Shown piece by piece: positions 16,436-24,185 of a stretch of 64,000 bases of DNA. A program made the translations under genes and the position numbers. The notes beneath the pieces are model-generated. The model ran no database searches. It had not been told where the DNA came from and saw only the letters and a program-made list of their open reading frames with translations. Positions within the stretch are counted from its first letter, which is position 1, and each line of letters begins with the position of its first letter. Source of the DNA: JBICHN01 sp043101845 (GTDB lineage: Bacteria > Planctomycetota > Phycisphaerae > Phycisphaerales > UBA5793); NCBI GenBank assembly GCA_043101845.1, contig JBICHN010000007.1:1-64000 (forward strand). The letters run 5' to 3'.

Positions 16436-17770
16436 TCAGGCGTCGGCGCCGACTTCGGCGCGGCGGGCGCCGCCGCGCTGGATCGCCTGGAACTCGTCTT
16501 CGGAGAGCGGCGCGCCCTTGCGGATCATCTCGATGAAGCAGTCGAAGAGGTACGACGCGTCGTGCGGGCCGGGCGACGCCTCCGGGTGGTACTGCACCGC
16601 GAAGATCGGCTTGTTGACGCTCCGGAAACCGGCGAGCGTCTCGTCGTTCAGATTGATGTGCGTCGGCTCGCAGCCGGCGACGCGGATCGACTCGACATCG
16701 ACCGCGAAGCCGTGGTTCTGGCTCGTGATCTCGACCCGGCCGGTGAGCAGGTTCTTCACCGGCTGGTTCGCGCCGCGATGGCCGAACTTGAGCTTGTAGG
16801 TCTTCGCGCCGAGCGCGAGGCAGAGCAACTGATGGCCGAGGCAGATGCCGAAGGTCGGCGTCTCCCCCGCGAGTTCGCGCAGGGACGAGATGGTGTTCTC
16901 GACCGCCGCAGGGTCGCCCGGCCCGTTCGAAATGAAGAGGCCATCCGGGTTCTCGGCGCGGATCTGGTCGGGCGTCGCGTCGTGCGGGAGCACGATGACT
17001 TCGCAGCCACGGTCGGCGAGGTGCCGCAGGATGTTGCGCTTGGCGCCGCAGTCGATCGCGACGATCCGGAGGGGCCGTTCGCCCTCGCGCGTCCCGGCGG
17101 ACTCGACCGGCGGGGCGAAGAGGGGGGCCGACTCGCTCGTCGCGACGGGCTCGCCCGTCTGGTTCGGCCGCCACTCGCCGAGGTTGTCCGACCAGCCGTA
17201 GCGCTCGGGCGGGCTCACTTCGCGCACGAGGTTCTGGCCCGACATGTCGGGGCTCGTCCGCGCGAGTTCGACGAGTCGCTCGTCACTGATCGAGTCATCG
17301 ACGGTGAGCGCGCCGCGCATGGCGCCCTGGATACGGAGGCGCCGCGTGAGCGCTCGCGTGTCGATCCCCTCGATACCGAGCACGCCTTCCTGCGCCAGCC
17401 ATTCGCTCAGGTCGTGCGTCGCGCGGAAGTTGCTCCGCCGGCGGGCGAGTTCGCGGATGACGAACCCGGCGACCTGCGCCTTCGTCGACTCAAGATCATC
17501 GAGGTTGACGCCGTAGTTGCCGATCTCCGGCGCCGTCATCGTGAGAATCTGACCGGAGTAGGAGGGATCGGTGAGCGACTCCTGGTAGCCGCACATCGCG
17601 GTGTTGAAGACGACTTCGCCGACCGTCGTCATGGGCGACCCGTCGTCGCGCGTGAGCGCGCCGAAGCCGCGCCCGCGAAACACAAAGCCGTTCTCGAGCC
17701 CGAGCCGGGCGACCGGCCGCGATTCGGATCCGTTCGCCGAGGATTCCGCTGAAGTCTTGTGCTGCGCCAT
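16436..17770 (-). CDS. carA: Carbamoyl-phosphate synthase, small subunit
   Basis: A 444-aa glutamine amidotransferase subunit that supplies ammonia to CarB for pyrimidine and arginine synthesis. The N-terminal CPSase domain shows F-N-T-A-M-C-G-Y-Q-E and Y-G-V-N-L-D-D. The class-I GATase domain has the nucleophile in G-I-C-L-G-H-Q and the His/Glu in Y-H-P-E-A-S-P-G-P-H-D. It is about 60 residues longer than usual: a polar head of about 25 residues and an insertion near residues 200-235 rich in Glu, Ser and Pro between the domains. carB is not in the window. The transposase with its repeats lies immediately upstream. Confidence 0.95.
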   Translation of the reverse strand: MAQHKTSAESSANGSESRPVARLGLENGFVFRGRGFGALTRDDGSPMTTVGEVVFNTAMCGYQESLTDPSYSGQILTMTAPEIGNYGVNLDDLESTKAQVAGFVIRELARRRSNFRATHDLSEWLAQEGVLGIEGIDTRALTRRLRIQGAMRGALTVDDSISDERLVELARTSPDMSGQNLVREVSPPERYGWSDNLGEWRPNQTGEPVATSESAPLFAPPVESAGTREGERPLRIVAIDCGAKRNILRHLADRGCEVIVLPHDATPDQIRAENPDGLFISNGPGDPAAVENTISSLRELAGETPTFGICLGHQLLCLALGAKTYKLKFGHRGANQPVKNLLTGRVEITSQNHGFAVDVESIRVAGCEPTHINLNDETLAGFRSVNKPIFAVQYHPEASPGPHDASYLFDCFIEMIRKGAPLSEDEFQAIQRGGARRAEVGADA

Positions 17771-17867
17771 CTTGGCGAACTGTACGCGGCAGGACTGAGC
17801 ATCTCCGGTGGTCGCGGTGAAGGATAATCAGTCATAGAATATTGCTATGCCGCATGTCGAAGAACTA

Positions 17868-17895
17868 GGGTGGAACAGGCCTCTGTGCCTGTCCG
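17868..17895 (+). repeat. REP-like repeat, left copy
   Basis: The sequence GGGTGGAACAGGCCTCTGTG followed by CCTGTCCG reads on the plus strand just before the transposase gene. Bases 18491-18518 are its reverse complement with one mismatch, so the transposase is bracketed by inverted copies. Each copy is itself partly palindromic (ACAGGC / GCCTGT). Confidence 0.88.
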
Positions 17896-18477
17896 ATGCT
17901 TGGAGTCCGCATGGTCGATGACCGATTCGACCGCGACCGTGATCCGAAGCTGTCGAAGGGCAGTCAGATTCCTTCCCTCCGGCGTCGCGACCTCGAGATC
18001 TACCGGCGAAACCTCCCGCACTGGCGGCTTCCGTCCGCAGTGTATTTCGTGACCTGGAGGCTTCATCCTGACCAAACCGAAATGGGATGGCGCCAGGCGG
18101 GCCGCCTCTTACCGTGTGAGCGGTCGCTCCTGCGAGACACACTGCTCTATTTCCAGCACGAGCGCTATCTCCTGTTCGCGTATGTGGTGATGGATGATCA
18201 CGCCCACGCGATTGTGCAGCCCTTTGACGAACGATGGTCGCTCTCGAATGTCATCCACAGTTGGAAGTCGTACTCGGCGAATGTGATGCGGCGCGAGCAT
18301 GGTCGTGAAGGGCGGGTGTGGCAGGATGAATACTTCGATCGGGTGATTCGAAACGAGTCTGACTACCGAGAGAAGCTTCGCTACATCGTTGACAATCCGA
18401 GGAAACGCTGGCCCGAGTTGAGAACTCCGTACGAATGGTGCGGCGTCACGGCCTCCATCGATGAGATCGGCCGCTAG
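17896..18477 (+). mobile_element. REP-associated tyrosine transposase (RAYT, IS200-like)
   Basis: A 193-aa Y1 HUH nuclease. The metal-binding HUH motif is D-D-H-A-H-A-I-V-Q-P (His102, His104). V-W-Q-D-E-Y-F-D-R follows near residue 141, and the candidate nucleophile is Tyr163 in L-R-Y-I-V-D-N-P-R-K. The frame is intact, with in-frame ATGs at 17896 and 17911. Inverted REP-like copies flank it (17868-17895, 18491-18518, plus a third diverged copy at 18544-18569). This is the structure of a RAYT/REPtron: a domesticated single-copy transposase thought to spread its flanking palindromes. The catalytic residues appear preserved, so activity is plausible. Confidence 0.9.
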
Positions 18478-18490
18478 GCGGACGAGGATT

Positions 18491-18569
18491 CGAACAGGCA
18501 CAGAGGCCTGTTCCACCCGAGAACCCGGCGCTCCTTGATTCACCGAACGGGCACGGAGGCCTGTTCCAT
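18491..18569 (-). repeat. REP-like repeats, right pair
   Basis: Two copies read on the minus strand. The first (18491-18518) matches the left copy with one mismatch; the second (18544-18569) carries several substitutions (CGAACGGGCACGGAGG). Spacing is about 25 bp. A single copy on one side and two on the other is common around RAYT genes. Confidence 0.85.
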
Positions 18570-18673
18570 CGGCCGATCGCAGGCAGATGAAACATCCGCA
18601 GCGCCTCGCGGTATCACTGGCGAGGGCCGGAGCCGACGGAAACGCTCACTCAGCCGGGGAGGAGATTGGATTC

Positions 18674-19939
18674 ATGCTTTGGTGGTTGTCTCATGAATTG
18701 AACCGTCGCGTCGCTGCGGCGGCCGTCGGCGCGGTCGCGCTCGTCGTGTCCGCGGCGCCCGTCAGCGGGCAGACTCAGCCAAATGAGCGCTTCGCCGATC
18801 CGAGGTACGACTTCTCCCGGCTCGACGCCGCGCTCGCCCGCGGGATTGACGACAATGTCGTCCCCGGCGTGTCGCTCGTCCTTCTTCATCGCGGCCGACC
18901 GGTGTACGCCTCCGCGTGGGGCCAGCGCGACCTCGTGCGGCGAGAAGACTTCACACTCGACACCGTCGCGCGCATCTACTCCTCGACGAAGTGGCTCTCC
19001 GGCGCCACGGTCATGCGCGCCGTCGACGAGGGCCTGCTCTCGCTCGATGACGAAGCCGGCGACTGGCTGCCCGACTACGCGGAACTCGGTATCCGCGGAT
19101 CCTCCCAGACCGATTCACCCACGGTCCGCGAGATGTTCTCGCACAGTTCGGGCATGGAGCCGGACTCGCCCCCGGTGTACGACACCTCGATCACCATGGC
19201 CGAATGCGCCGATCAGCTCCTGCCCTATGTCGATCCGCTTCTCGCGGCGCCGGGCGCGCAGGTCTACTACGGCTCGAACTCGATGCAGATTTCCGGCCGC
19301 GCCGTCGAAGTCGCGAGCGGTGAAGCGTGGCAGGACTTTCAGTTCTCGCGCCTGCTCGATCCGCTCGAGATGGATGACACCTCGTTCTCGCCCGACGCCG
19401 ACGAGGTGAGCCGCATGGGTCCGGTCTACATCAAGTTCTTCGGCTCGTGGATACCGATCATTTCGGCGCCCGGAGCGAATGAATTCACCGAGAATCCGGG
19501 CCTCGCGTACGGCATGTTCTCGACGCTCGACGACTACGCGCGCTTCCTGCTCATGTTCCGCAATGGGGGCGTGTACAACGGCCGGCGCATTCTCTCGACG
19601 AATTCGGTGCGCGAGATCGCGTCGAATCAGGTCGGCGACGCGCCCTTTGTCGGCCTGACGCAGCCGCCGCCGTTTACCGCGTACGGGATTGGCTGCTGGA
19701 CCTCGCTCATGGATGCGAACGAGGTGGCGCGATTCGTGTCGAGCGCCGGCTTCGCCGGGACCTTTCCGTGGTACGACCGTCAGAACGACCTCGCCGGCGT
19801 CTTCTTCATCCAGGTGATCCTGTCCGAAGGCACGGATGTCTTCACCTACGAGGTCGTCTCCGAAGCGACGCGCGCGGTCGCCGGTCAGTTCGCGACGATT
19901 CCGGAGTTGCCGCTCGAGCGTACGCCGCCGGGAGGTTGA
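18674..19939 (+). CDS. Secreted beta-lactamase-family serine hydrolase
   Basis: A 421-aa exported enzyme of the class C beta-lactamase/esterase fold. A signal peptide of about 35 residues ends V-S-G-Q. The nucleophile motif is S-S-T-K (S-x-x-K) near residue 107. At the usual Y-x-N position the sequence reads P-G-A-Q-V-Y-Y-G-S-N, so the Asn is either shifted by one or replaced by Ser. A KTG-like triad is not obvious; S-S-A-G-F-A-G-T may stand in. This argues for an esterase or peptidase rather than antibiotic resistance. ATG 18674 has GGGGAGGAG about ten bases upstream. Its stop abuts the convergent gene at 19940. Confidence 0.85.
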   Translation: MLWWLSHELNRRVAAAAVGAVALVVSAAPVSGQTQPNERFADPRYDFSRLDAALARGIDDNVVPGVSLVLLHRGRPVYASAWGQRDLVRREDFTLDTVARIYSSTKWLSGATVMRAVDEGLLSLDDEAGDWLPDYAELGIRGSSQTDSPTVREMFSHSSGMEPDSPPVYDTSITMAECADQLLPYVDPLLAAPGAQVYYGSNSMQISGRAVEVASGEAWQDFQFSRLLDPLEMDDTSFSPDADEVSRMGPVYIKFFGSWIPIISAPGANEFTENPGLAYGMFSTLDDYARFLLMFRNGGVYNGRRILSTNSVREIASNQVGDAPFVGLTQPPPFTAYGIGCWTSLMDANEVARFVSSAGFAGTFPWYDRQNDLAGVFFIQVILSEGTDVFTYEVVSEATRAVAGQFATIPELPLERTPPGG

Positions 19940-20398
19940 TCAACTTGCCGTGGTTTCGCGCAGATCGGCGCGCAGACTTTCGACGGCATCACGGACCAGC
20001 TCGCGCGTGAGCACGAGACGCACGGCGCCGGCTTCGTCCGTAGGCGCGTCGATGACCGCCCACTCCGGTCGGTTCTCGAGGTGGAAGCCGATCCGGATCG
20101 CCACGGTCTCCTCGGACTCGTCGAGCACCGCGAAGCTCAGATTCGGCTCGAGCAGTTCGACCTCGCGTTCGTGCGGTCGTCCCTCGGCGATCGCGTCGAG
20201 CCAGTCGAGGAGCGATTGAATCTCGAACAGGTTGATGACCGGCGCCGTCTCTTCCCAGGATTCCTCGGGCATCGCGACGCGGAACGACACGACCGCCGAG
20301 TGATCAGCTTCCGCATCTTCGGCGAGATCAGGAAATTCGTCATCAATGAGCGCGAGTTCGAATTCGGTTCCGTCGACGCCTTTGAGCAACATGGGCAT
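19940..20398 (-). CDS. WapI-like immunity-family/hypothetical protein
   Basis: A 152-aa cytoplasmic acidic protein. The order of short motifs resembles small proteins annotated as WapI-family immunity proteins: M-L-L-K-G-V-D-G-T-E-F-E-L at the start, a central W-E-E-T-A-P-V-I-N-L-F-E-I-Q-S-L-L-D-W-L, then L-L-E-P-N-L-S-F and F-H-L-E-N-R-P-E-W. No polymorphic toxin is nearby, so a real immunity role is doubtful and the fold resemblance is all that can be claimed. ATG 20398 has GGAG seven bases upstream. Confidence 0.5.
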   Translation of the reverse strand: MPMLLKGVDGTEFELALIDDEFPDLAEDAEADHSAVVSFRVAMPEESWEETAPVINLFEIQSLLDWLDAIAEGRPHEREVELLEPNLSFAVLDESEETVAIRIGFHLENRPEWAVIDAPTDEAGAVRLVLTRELVRDAVESLRADLRETTAS

Positions 20399-20579
20399 AG
20401 CGCGGCTCCGGTGGGAGGAGGCGATCTCGTGTCTTCGACGATAGCGGGCGGTTTCGTCGGCCCGAGGCCTCGACGGTGAAATGCGAACTTCGCCCGACAC
20501 CTCGGCAGGGTTGAAACGACGCGACGCCGCCCATGGAGGCCGGCGTCGTCGTGCGTGGTGTCAGCGTGGGGAACGAAGC

Positions 20580-21143
20580 TCAGTTTTGAGGCTCGACGCG
20601 TGTGTAGGTGAATTCGTGCGCCCAGGTCACCTCGCCGTCTTCGTACCAGTCCCATTTGTCGCGGAAGTGATCGTCGTCGACGAAGGTGAAGAACGCCCGG
20701 TCCATGTGCCCTTCGTTCCGGTCGGCCATCCCCGTGGCGCCGGAATAGGTGAAGGTGATCCGGCGCGGGTTCTGCGCGAACTTCGTCGCCTTCATCTCGG
20801 GCTGGTTCCCGGCGACGCAGTAATGCTTGAGCACGAGTTCATCGTCGTGCACATGGTACATCGTGAGCATCGTGTGGCTCGGATCGTTCAGGAACTCCGT
20901 GCGCTGCACGAGCGTCGTTCCCCCGGCGATGACCTCGAAGGTCTCGCGGGCGATCGAGCCCTTGTCGTCGATCGTCGTCTCCCAGACGCCGACGAGTTCC
21001 TTCATCTGCTCGAACGCTTCCTGCGCGGTGGGGGACCATTCCTCATCCGCGGAAGGCGACTTCGGATCGGGTCCGAACGCGAGCGCCGCGCCGGCGCCCG
21101 CGACGAGGGTGAGCACACTCAAGTACGAAATGAACCGTCGCAT
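20580..21143 (-). CDS. Conserved secreted protein, lipocalin/DUF1579-like
   Basis: A 187-aa exported protein. The signal peptide (M-R-R-F-I-S-Y-L-S-V-L-T-L-V-A-G-A...A-L-A) is cut near residue 22. The mature part begins with a helix and M-K-E-L-V-G-V-W-E-T, then alternating beta strands with T-F-E-V-I-A-G-G-T-T-L-V-Q-R. The L-x-G-x-W opening and up-down strand pattern recall lipocalin-like or DUF1579-type small-molecule binding barrels. It is in the same orientation as the VOC gene upstream, 72 bp away. Ligand unknown. Confidence 0.6.
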   Translation of the reverse strand: MRRFISYLSVLTLVAGAGAALAFGPDPKSPSADEEWSPTAQEAFEQMKELVGVWETTIDDKGSIARETFEVIAGGTTLVQRTEFLNDPSHTMLTMYHVHDDELVLKHYCVAGNQPEMKATKFAQNPRRITFTYSGATGMADRNEGHMDRAFFTFVDDDHFRDKWDWYEDGEVTWAHEFTYTRVEPQN

Positions 21144-21215
21144 GTGAAACTCCTTGTGGGTGTTCGATCGTGAACGGCGGACGCGTCGCGGGCGTGCGGG
21201 ACGCCCGGCGCGACT

Positions 21216-21602
21216 TCACTGCTGGCCGTTCGAGAGCGACTGGTAGAACATGAGCTTGTGGCCGTCCGGGTCGTAGAAGGTCGTGAGCTTGACCATGCCC
21301 GGGTACTCGACGATCTCACCGTCGAAGCGCACGCCCTGCTGTTCGAGCGTCTTTCGCGCCTTCTCGATGTCCTTCACGCCGAAGGTGAGCGTCGGCCCGC
21401 CCTTCGTCTCGACCTTGTCGACCTGCGAGAAACCGATGAACACGCGGTCGACCGAGCTCTTCACCTCGGCCCAGCCGATGTCATCCATCTTGTACGCGAG
21501 CTCGAAGCCGAGCTTCTCGTCGTACCACTTCACGGACTCGTTGATGTCACGCACGCCGAGGGCGCAGGTGAGTCCACCGTCGAACTTGAAGTCGGTCGCC
21601 AT
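21216..21602 (-). CDS. VOC family protein (glyoxalase/dioxygenase superfamily)
   Basis: A 128-aa single-domain vicinal-oxygen-chelate protein with two beta-alpha-beta-beta-beta halves: V-R-D-I-N-E-S-V-K-W-Y-D-E-K-L-G-F at about residues 18-34, then D-I-E-K-A-R-K-T-L and F-Y-D-P-D-G-H-K-L at the end. ATG 21602 has AAGGAG upstream. A strong sigma70-like promoter and a palindromic operator lie 150 bp upstream, next to the divergently transcribed HxlR-type regulator. By analogy with HxlR-controlled genes this may respond to electrophiles or aldehydes, but the ligand is not visible in the sequence. Confidence 0.85.
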   Translation of the reverse strand: MATDFKFDGGLTCALGVRDINESVKWYDEKLGFELAYKMDDIGWAEVKSSVDRVFIGFSQVDKVETKGGPTLTFGVKDIEKARKTLEQQGVRFDGEIVEYPGMVKLTTFYDPDGHKLMFYQSLSNGQQ

Positions 21603-21752
21603 GGGGGAACTCCTTCCGAACGGATAGGGGCTCGGCGGGCCTTTCCACGCGCCGCCGCGCCGCGTCAGCGTACCACGATCGCGCTCCGTGCGACAGGTCT
21701 GGATTCGTCGGGCGGGCGCGTGACTTTTTTCGCGTCGCCGACTGGATGCCAT

Positions 21753-21781
21753 AAAATATATCAAGTATACTTTAGTGTCAA
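21753..21781 (-). promoter_or_regulatory. Promoter and overlapping operator for the VOC gene
   Basis: On the minus strand, TTGACA (21776-21781), a 17-bp spacer and TATTTT (21753-21758) make a near-consensus housekeeping promoter directed at the VOC gene. A perfect 10-bp palindrome, AAGTATACTT (21763-21772), fills the spacer, the classical place for a repressor. The adjacent divergent regulator is the obvious candidate to bind it. The segment is strikingly AT-rich for this genome. Confidence 0.7.
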
Positions 21782-21829
21782 GGCCGACGAGCGCATTTTC
21801 TTCACCCACCGCGAAACGGACTTCACGGC

Positions 21830-22462
21830 ATGGCTCGACGAGAAACACCGAACGCCCTCATGGATGAACGACTCACGCCTGAAGACGCGCGGCGATTTCG
21901 ACTGCTCGAGGCGCTCTTCCATCACCGATGGGCGGCGCCCGTGCTCGCCGAGATGAGCCGCCTCACCGATACGGTGGGGGGCGGACGCACGGCGCTCCTG
22001 CTGAGCGCGCTCGGCGCGCCCCGCGAATCGCTGCGCAAGACGCTCGCAGCGCTCATTGAATCGCTCGAATGGATCCGACCGAACCCGGGGTACGGCCATC
22101 CGCTTCGGCCCGAGTATGTGCTCACGAACGAGGGGATGACGCTCGGCGCGTGGTGCGGCCTCCTCGTCGCCGTGGTCGAATCGCTGGGCGTTCACGAGCT
22201 CGCGTTTCGCAAGTGGACGATGCCGGTCCTGGACGCCATCGACCGAAACGAGGGCGCCGCGCGCTTCAACGAGATCAAGTACCTGCTCCCAACGGTGACG
22301 CCGCGCGCGCTCGCGCAGTCGTTGAAAGATCTCGACGCCGCGGGTCTCGTCGAACGCGCCGTCGAGGATGAGTACCCGCCGACGACCTGGTACCGTCTCA
22401 CCGCCGAAGGACGACGCCTCGCGCGAGTCCTCCGGTCGTTCCCGGATCTCCCGGAACCCTGA
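21830..22462 (+). CDS. HxlR-type regulator with two winged-helix units
   Basis: A 210-aa protein. The C-terminal half (about residues 125-205) is a recognisable HxlR-like winged helix: K-W-T-M-P-V-L-D-A-I, R-F-N-E-I-K-Y-L-L-P-T-V-T-P-R-A-L-A-Q-S-L-K-D-L-D-A-A-G-L-V and Y-R-L-T-A-E-G. The N-terminal half (residues 15-105) has the same order: R-W-A-A-P-V-L-A-E-M, then L-R-K-T-L-A-A-L-I-E-S and Y-V-L-T-N-E-G. Two tandem units in one chain would let a monomer act like the usual HxlR dimer. It diverges from the VOC gene and probably controls it and itself through the operator at 21763-21772. Start could instead be ATG 21860. Confidence 0.78.
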   Translation: MARRETPNALMDERLTPEDARRFRLLEALFHHRWAAPVLAEMSRLTDTVGGGRTALLLSALGAPRESLRKTLAALIESLEWIRPNPGYGHPLRPEYVLTNEGMTLGAWCGLLVAVVESLGVHELAFRKWTMPVLDAIDRNEGAARFNEIKYLLPTVTPRALAQSLKDLDAAGLVERAVEDEYPPTTWYRLTAEGRRLARVLRSFPDLPEP

Positions 22463-22577
22463 ACGGAATCTTGCGAATAGCTCAGGCGAAGGCGATGATG
22501 AATGACCGCGACGCCAAACGCGTTCGCGTTCGGGCGTGCAAGGTCCGCGCGCTCTGATCTCAACGGGAGAGAAACGG

Positions 22578-24152
22578 ATGTCATCCTGGACGATGGGTTC
22601 CATCGCACAAGGCGTGGCGATGATCGTCGCGATCGCTTCGACCGCGTCCGCCCAGTTCGGACTGCCGGTCCGGCTCGAGCCGACAGTCGCGGCCGACCCG
22701 TGGGGTCAGGTCATCGAGACCGGCGGCGACGCCACGGGCGACGGTCATCCCGATCTTCTGGTGTACGCGAGCGACGCGATCGTCGGCGGCGGTGACCCGG
22801 CGCACGCGTGGTATCTGTACTCGCCGGGGGACGACTGGGCGGTCGCTCACGAACATCTCTACCGGCCGGACGATCGGGGGCTCTTCTACCGCTCGAACGC
22901 GACCTTCATCGGCGACACGAACCGTGACGGACACGATGAGTACGCGTTCGCCTATCCCGCGAACTCTCCCGACGGGACCTTCAACTGGCACGGCATCGTG
23001 CGCGTGCACGACGGCGCCACGGGCGACCTGCTCGCCGAGTTCGCCGGCGTTGAAGCGGGTACTCATTTCGGAATCGATCTGGTAAGTCCGGGTGATGTGA
23101 ATCTCGATGGCGTCCCCGATCTGGCGGTGATCTCAAACTACATGCATGATGGACGGGTCGCCCTGTATTCCGGCGCCGACTGGTCACTCTTGTATGAGCG
23201 CGATCTCGGTTTCGAGGCGGCGCGCCGGCTCGCCCCGGTCGGTGATATCGATGACGACGGAGTGACGGATCTGGGTGTCGCCCTTCAGTTCAATGTGAGC
23301 GTCGGCGCTGCCAGCGCGCCCGGTGTTCTGGTCATCTCGGGCGCCGATGGTTCGCCCGTCTTCATGCTCGATCGCGGAACCTTCGGGTGGACGGTCGCCG
23401 GCGGCGTCGACTTCACGGATGATGGCGTCCCCGACATCCTCGCCGGGGGAACGCGCCTCGATGGCGTCGACATTCTCGGCCTCTTCTCCGGCGCCGACGG
23501 TTCTCTCGTCCGGGTCTTCGGCTCCGAACTCGGCGGGGATTACGCTGAACTGCACCTCACCGATGTCGACGGCGATGGCGCAATGGAGTTCGCCTCGTTT
23601 GACCTCTCTCGCCCGACCGTGAATGTGTACGAGGCGCCCGACTTTCGGATGATCCGGTCGTTCGCCAGCGCCTTCAGGTGGACGCTCGGTGACGGGCGCA
23701 CCCTTGCGTTCGCGGACTTCAACCGGGACGGGTCAACAGACGCCGCGATTACGAATGTTCGAACGGAAGTTGTCACACTTCTCAGCGGCGGCGCCATGGG
23801 ACTCTACATCGAGCGCGACGACACCGGCTTCGCCGTCCAGTTCGCCGAGACGACACCGGGCGCCGAGGAGACGCTCGTCACCGTGGGCGGAGCGCCCAGC
23901 GCCCGGACCGCGTTCCTCATGAGCGCGACAGGCGCCGAGTGCACCATCGTTCCGCGATTCGGACAATGCCTGAACCTCACGGCGCCAATCCACCTCTTTG
24001 CCTCGGCCGCGTCATCACCGGTCGGCACGACGCTCGTCACGGTCACGCTTCCGTCGACCATCGCCCCCGGGACGCGCTGGCTCCAGGCCGCGCAGGCCGT
24101 CGGGGGCGAACTTGTCGTCTCGAATGTCCTCGAGATCGAGGTTGCAAAGTAG
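22578..24152 (+). CDS. Secreted FG-GAP repeat protein, tandem copy 1
   Basis: A 524-aa exported protein. The signal peptide ends A-S-A-Q near residue 30. Seven or so FG-GAP/VCBS blades carry D-x-D/N-x-D-G-x-x-D calcium loops (G-D-A-T-G-D-G-H-P-D-L, G-D-T-N-R-D-G-H-D-E, G-D-V-N-L-D-G-V-P-D-L, D-F-N-R-D-G-S-T-D). They build an integrin-alpha-like propeller. The last 110 residues are a separate beta module ending W-L-Q-A-A-Q...S-N-V-L-E-I. GGGAGAG precedes the start. It is a tandem duplicate of the next gene, with near-identical 3' ends. Surface or extracellular binding is likely; ligand unknown. Confidence 0.88.
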   Translation: MSSWTMGSIAQGVAMIVAIASTASAQFGLPVRLEPTVAADPWGQVIETGGDATGDGHPDLLVYASDAIVGGGDPAHAWYLYSPGDDWAVAHEHLYRPDDRGLFYRSNATFIGDTNRDGHDEYAFAYPANSPDGTFNWHGIVRVHDGATGDLLAEFAGVEAGTHFGIDLVSPGDVNLDGVPDLAVISNYMHDGRVALYSGADWSLLYERDLGFEAARRLAPVGDIDDDGVTDLGVALQFNVSVGAASAPGVLVISGADGSPVFMLDRGTFGWTVAGGVDFTDDGVPDILAGGTRLDGVDILGLFSGADGSLVRVFGSELGGDYAELHLTDVDGDGAMEFASFDLSRPTVNVYEAPDFRMIRSFASAFRWTLGDGRTLAFADFNRDGSTDAAITNVRTEVVTLLSGGAMGLYIERDDTGFAVQFAETTPGAEETLVTVGGAPSARTAFLMSATGAECTIVPRFGQCLNLTAPIHLFASAASSPVGTTLVTVTLPSTIAPGTRWLQAAQAVGGELVVSNVLEIEVAK

Positions 24153-24185
24153 ACAGTCCGTGATGAACTCGTGAGGGAGAGGCGA

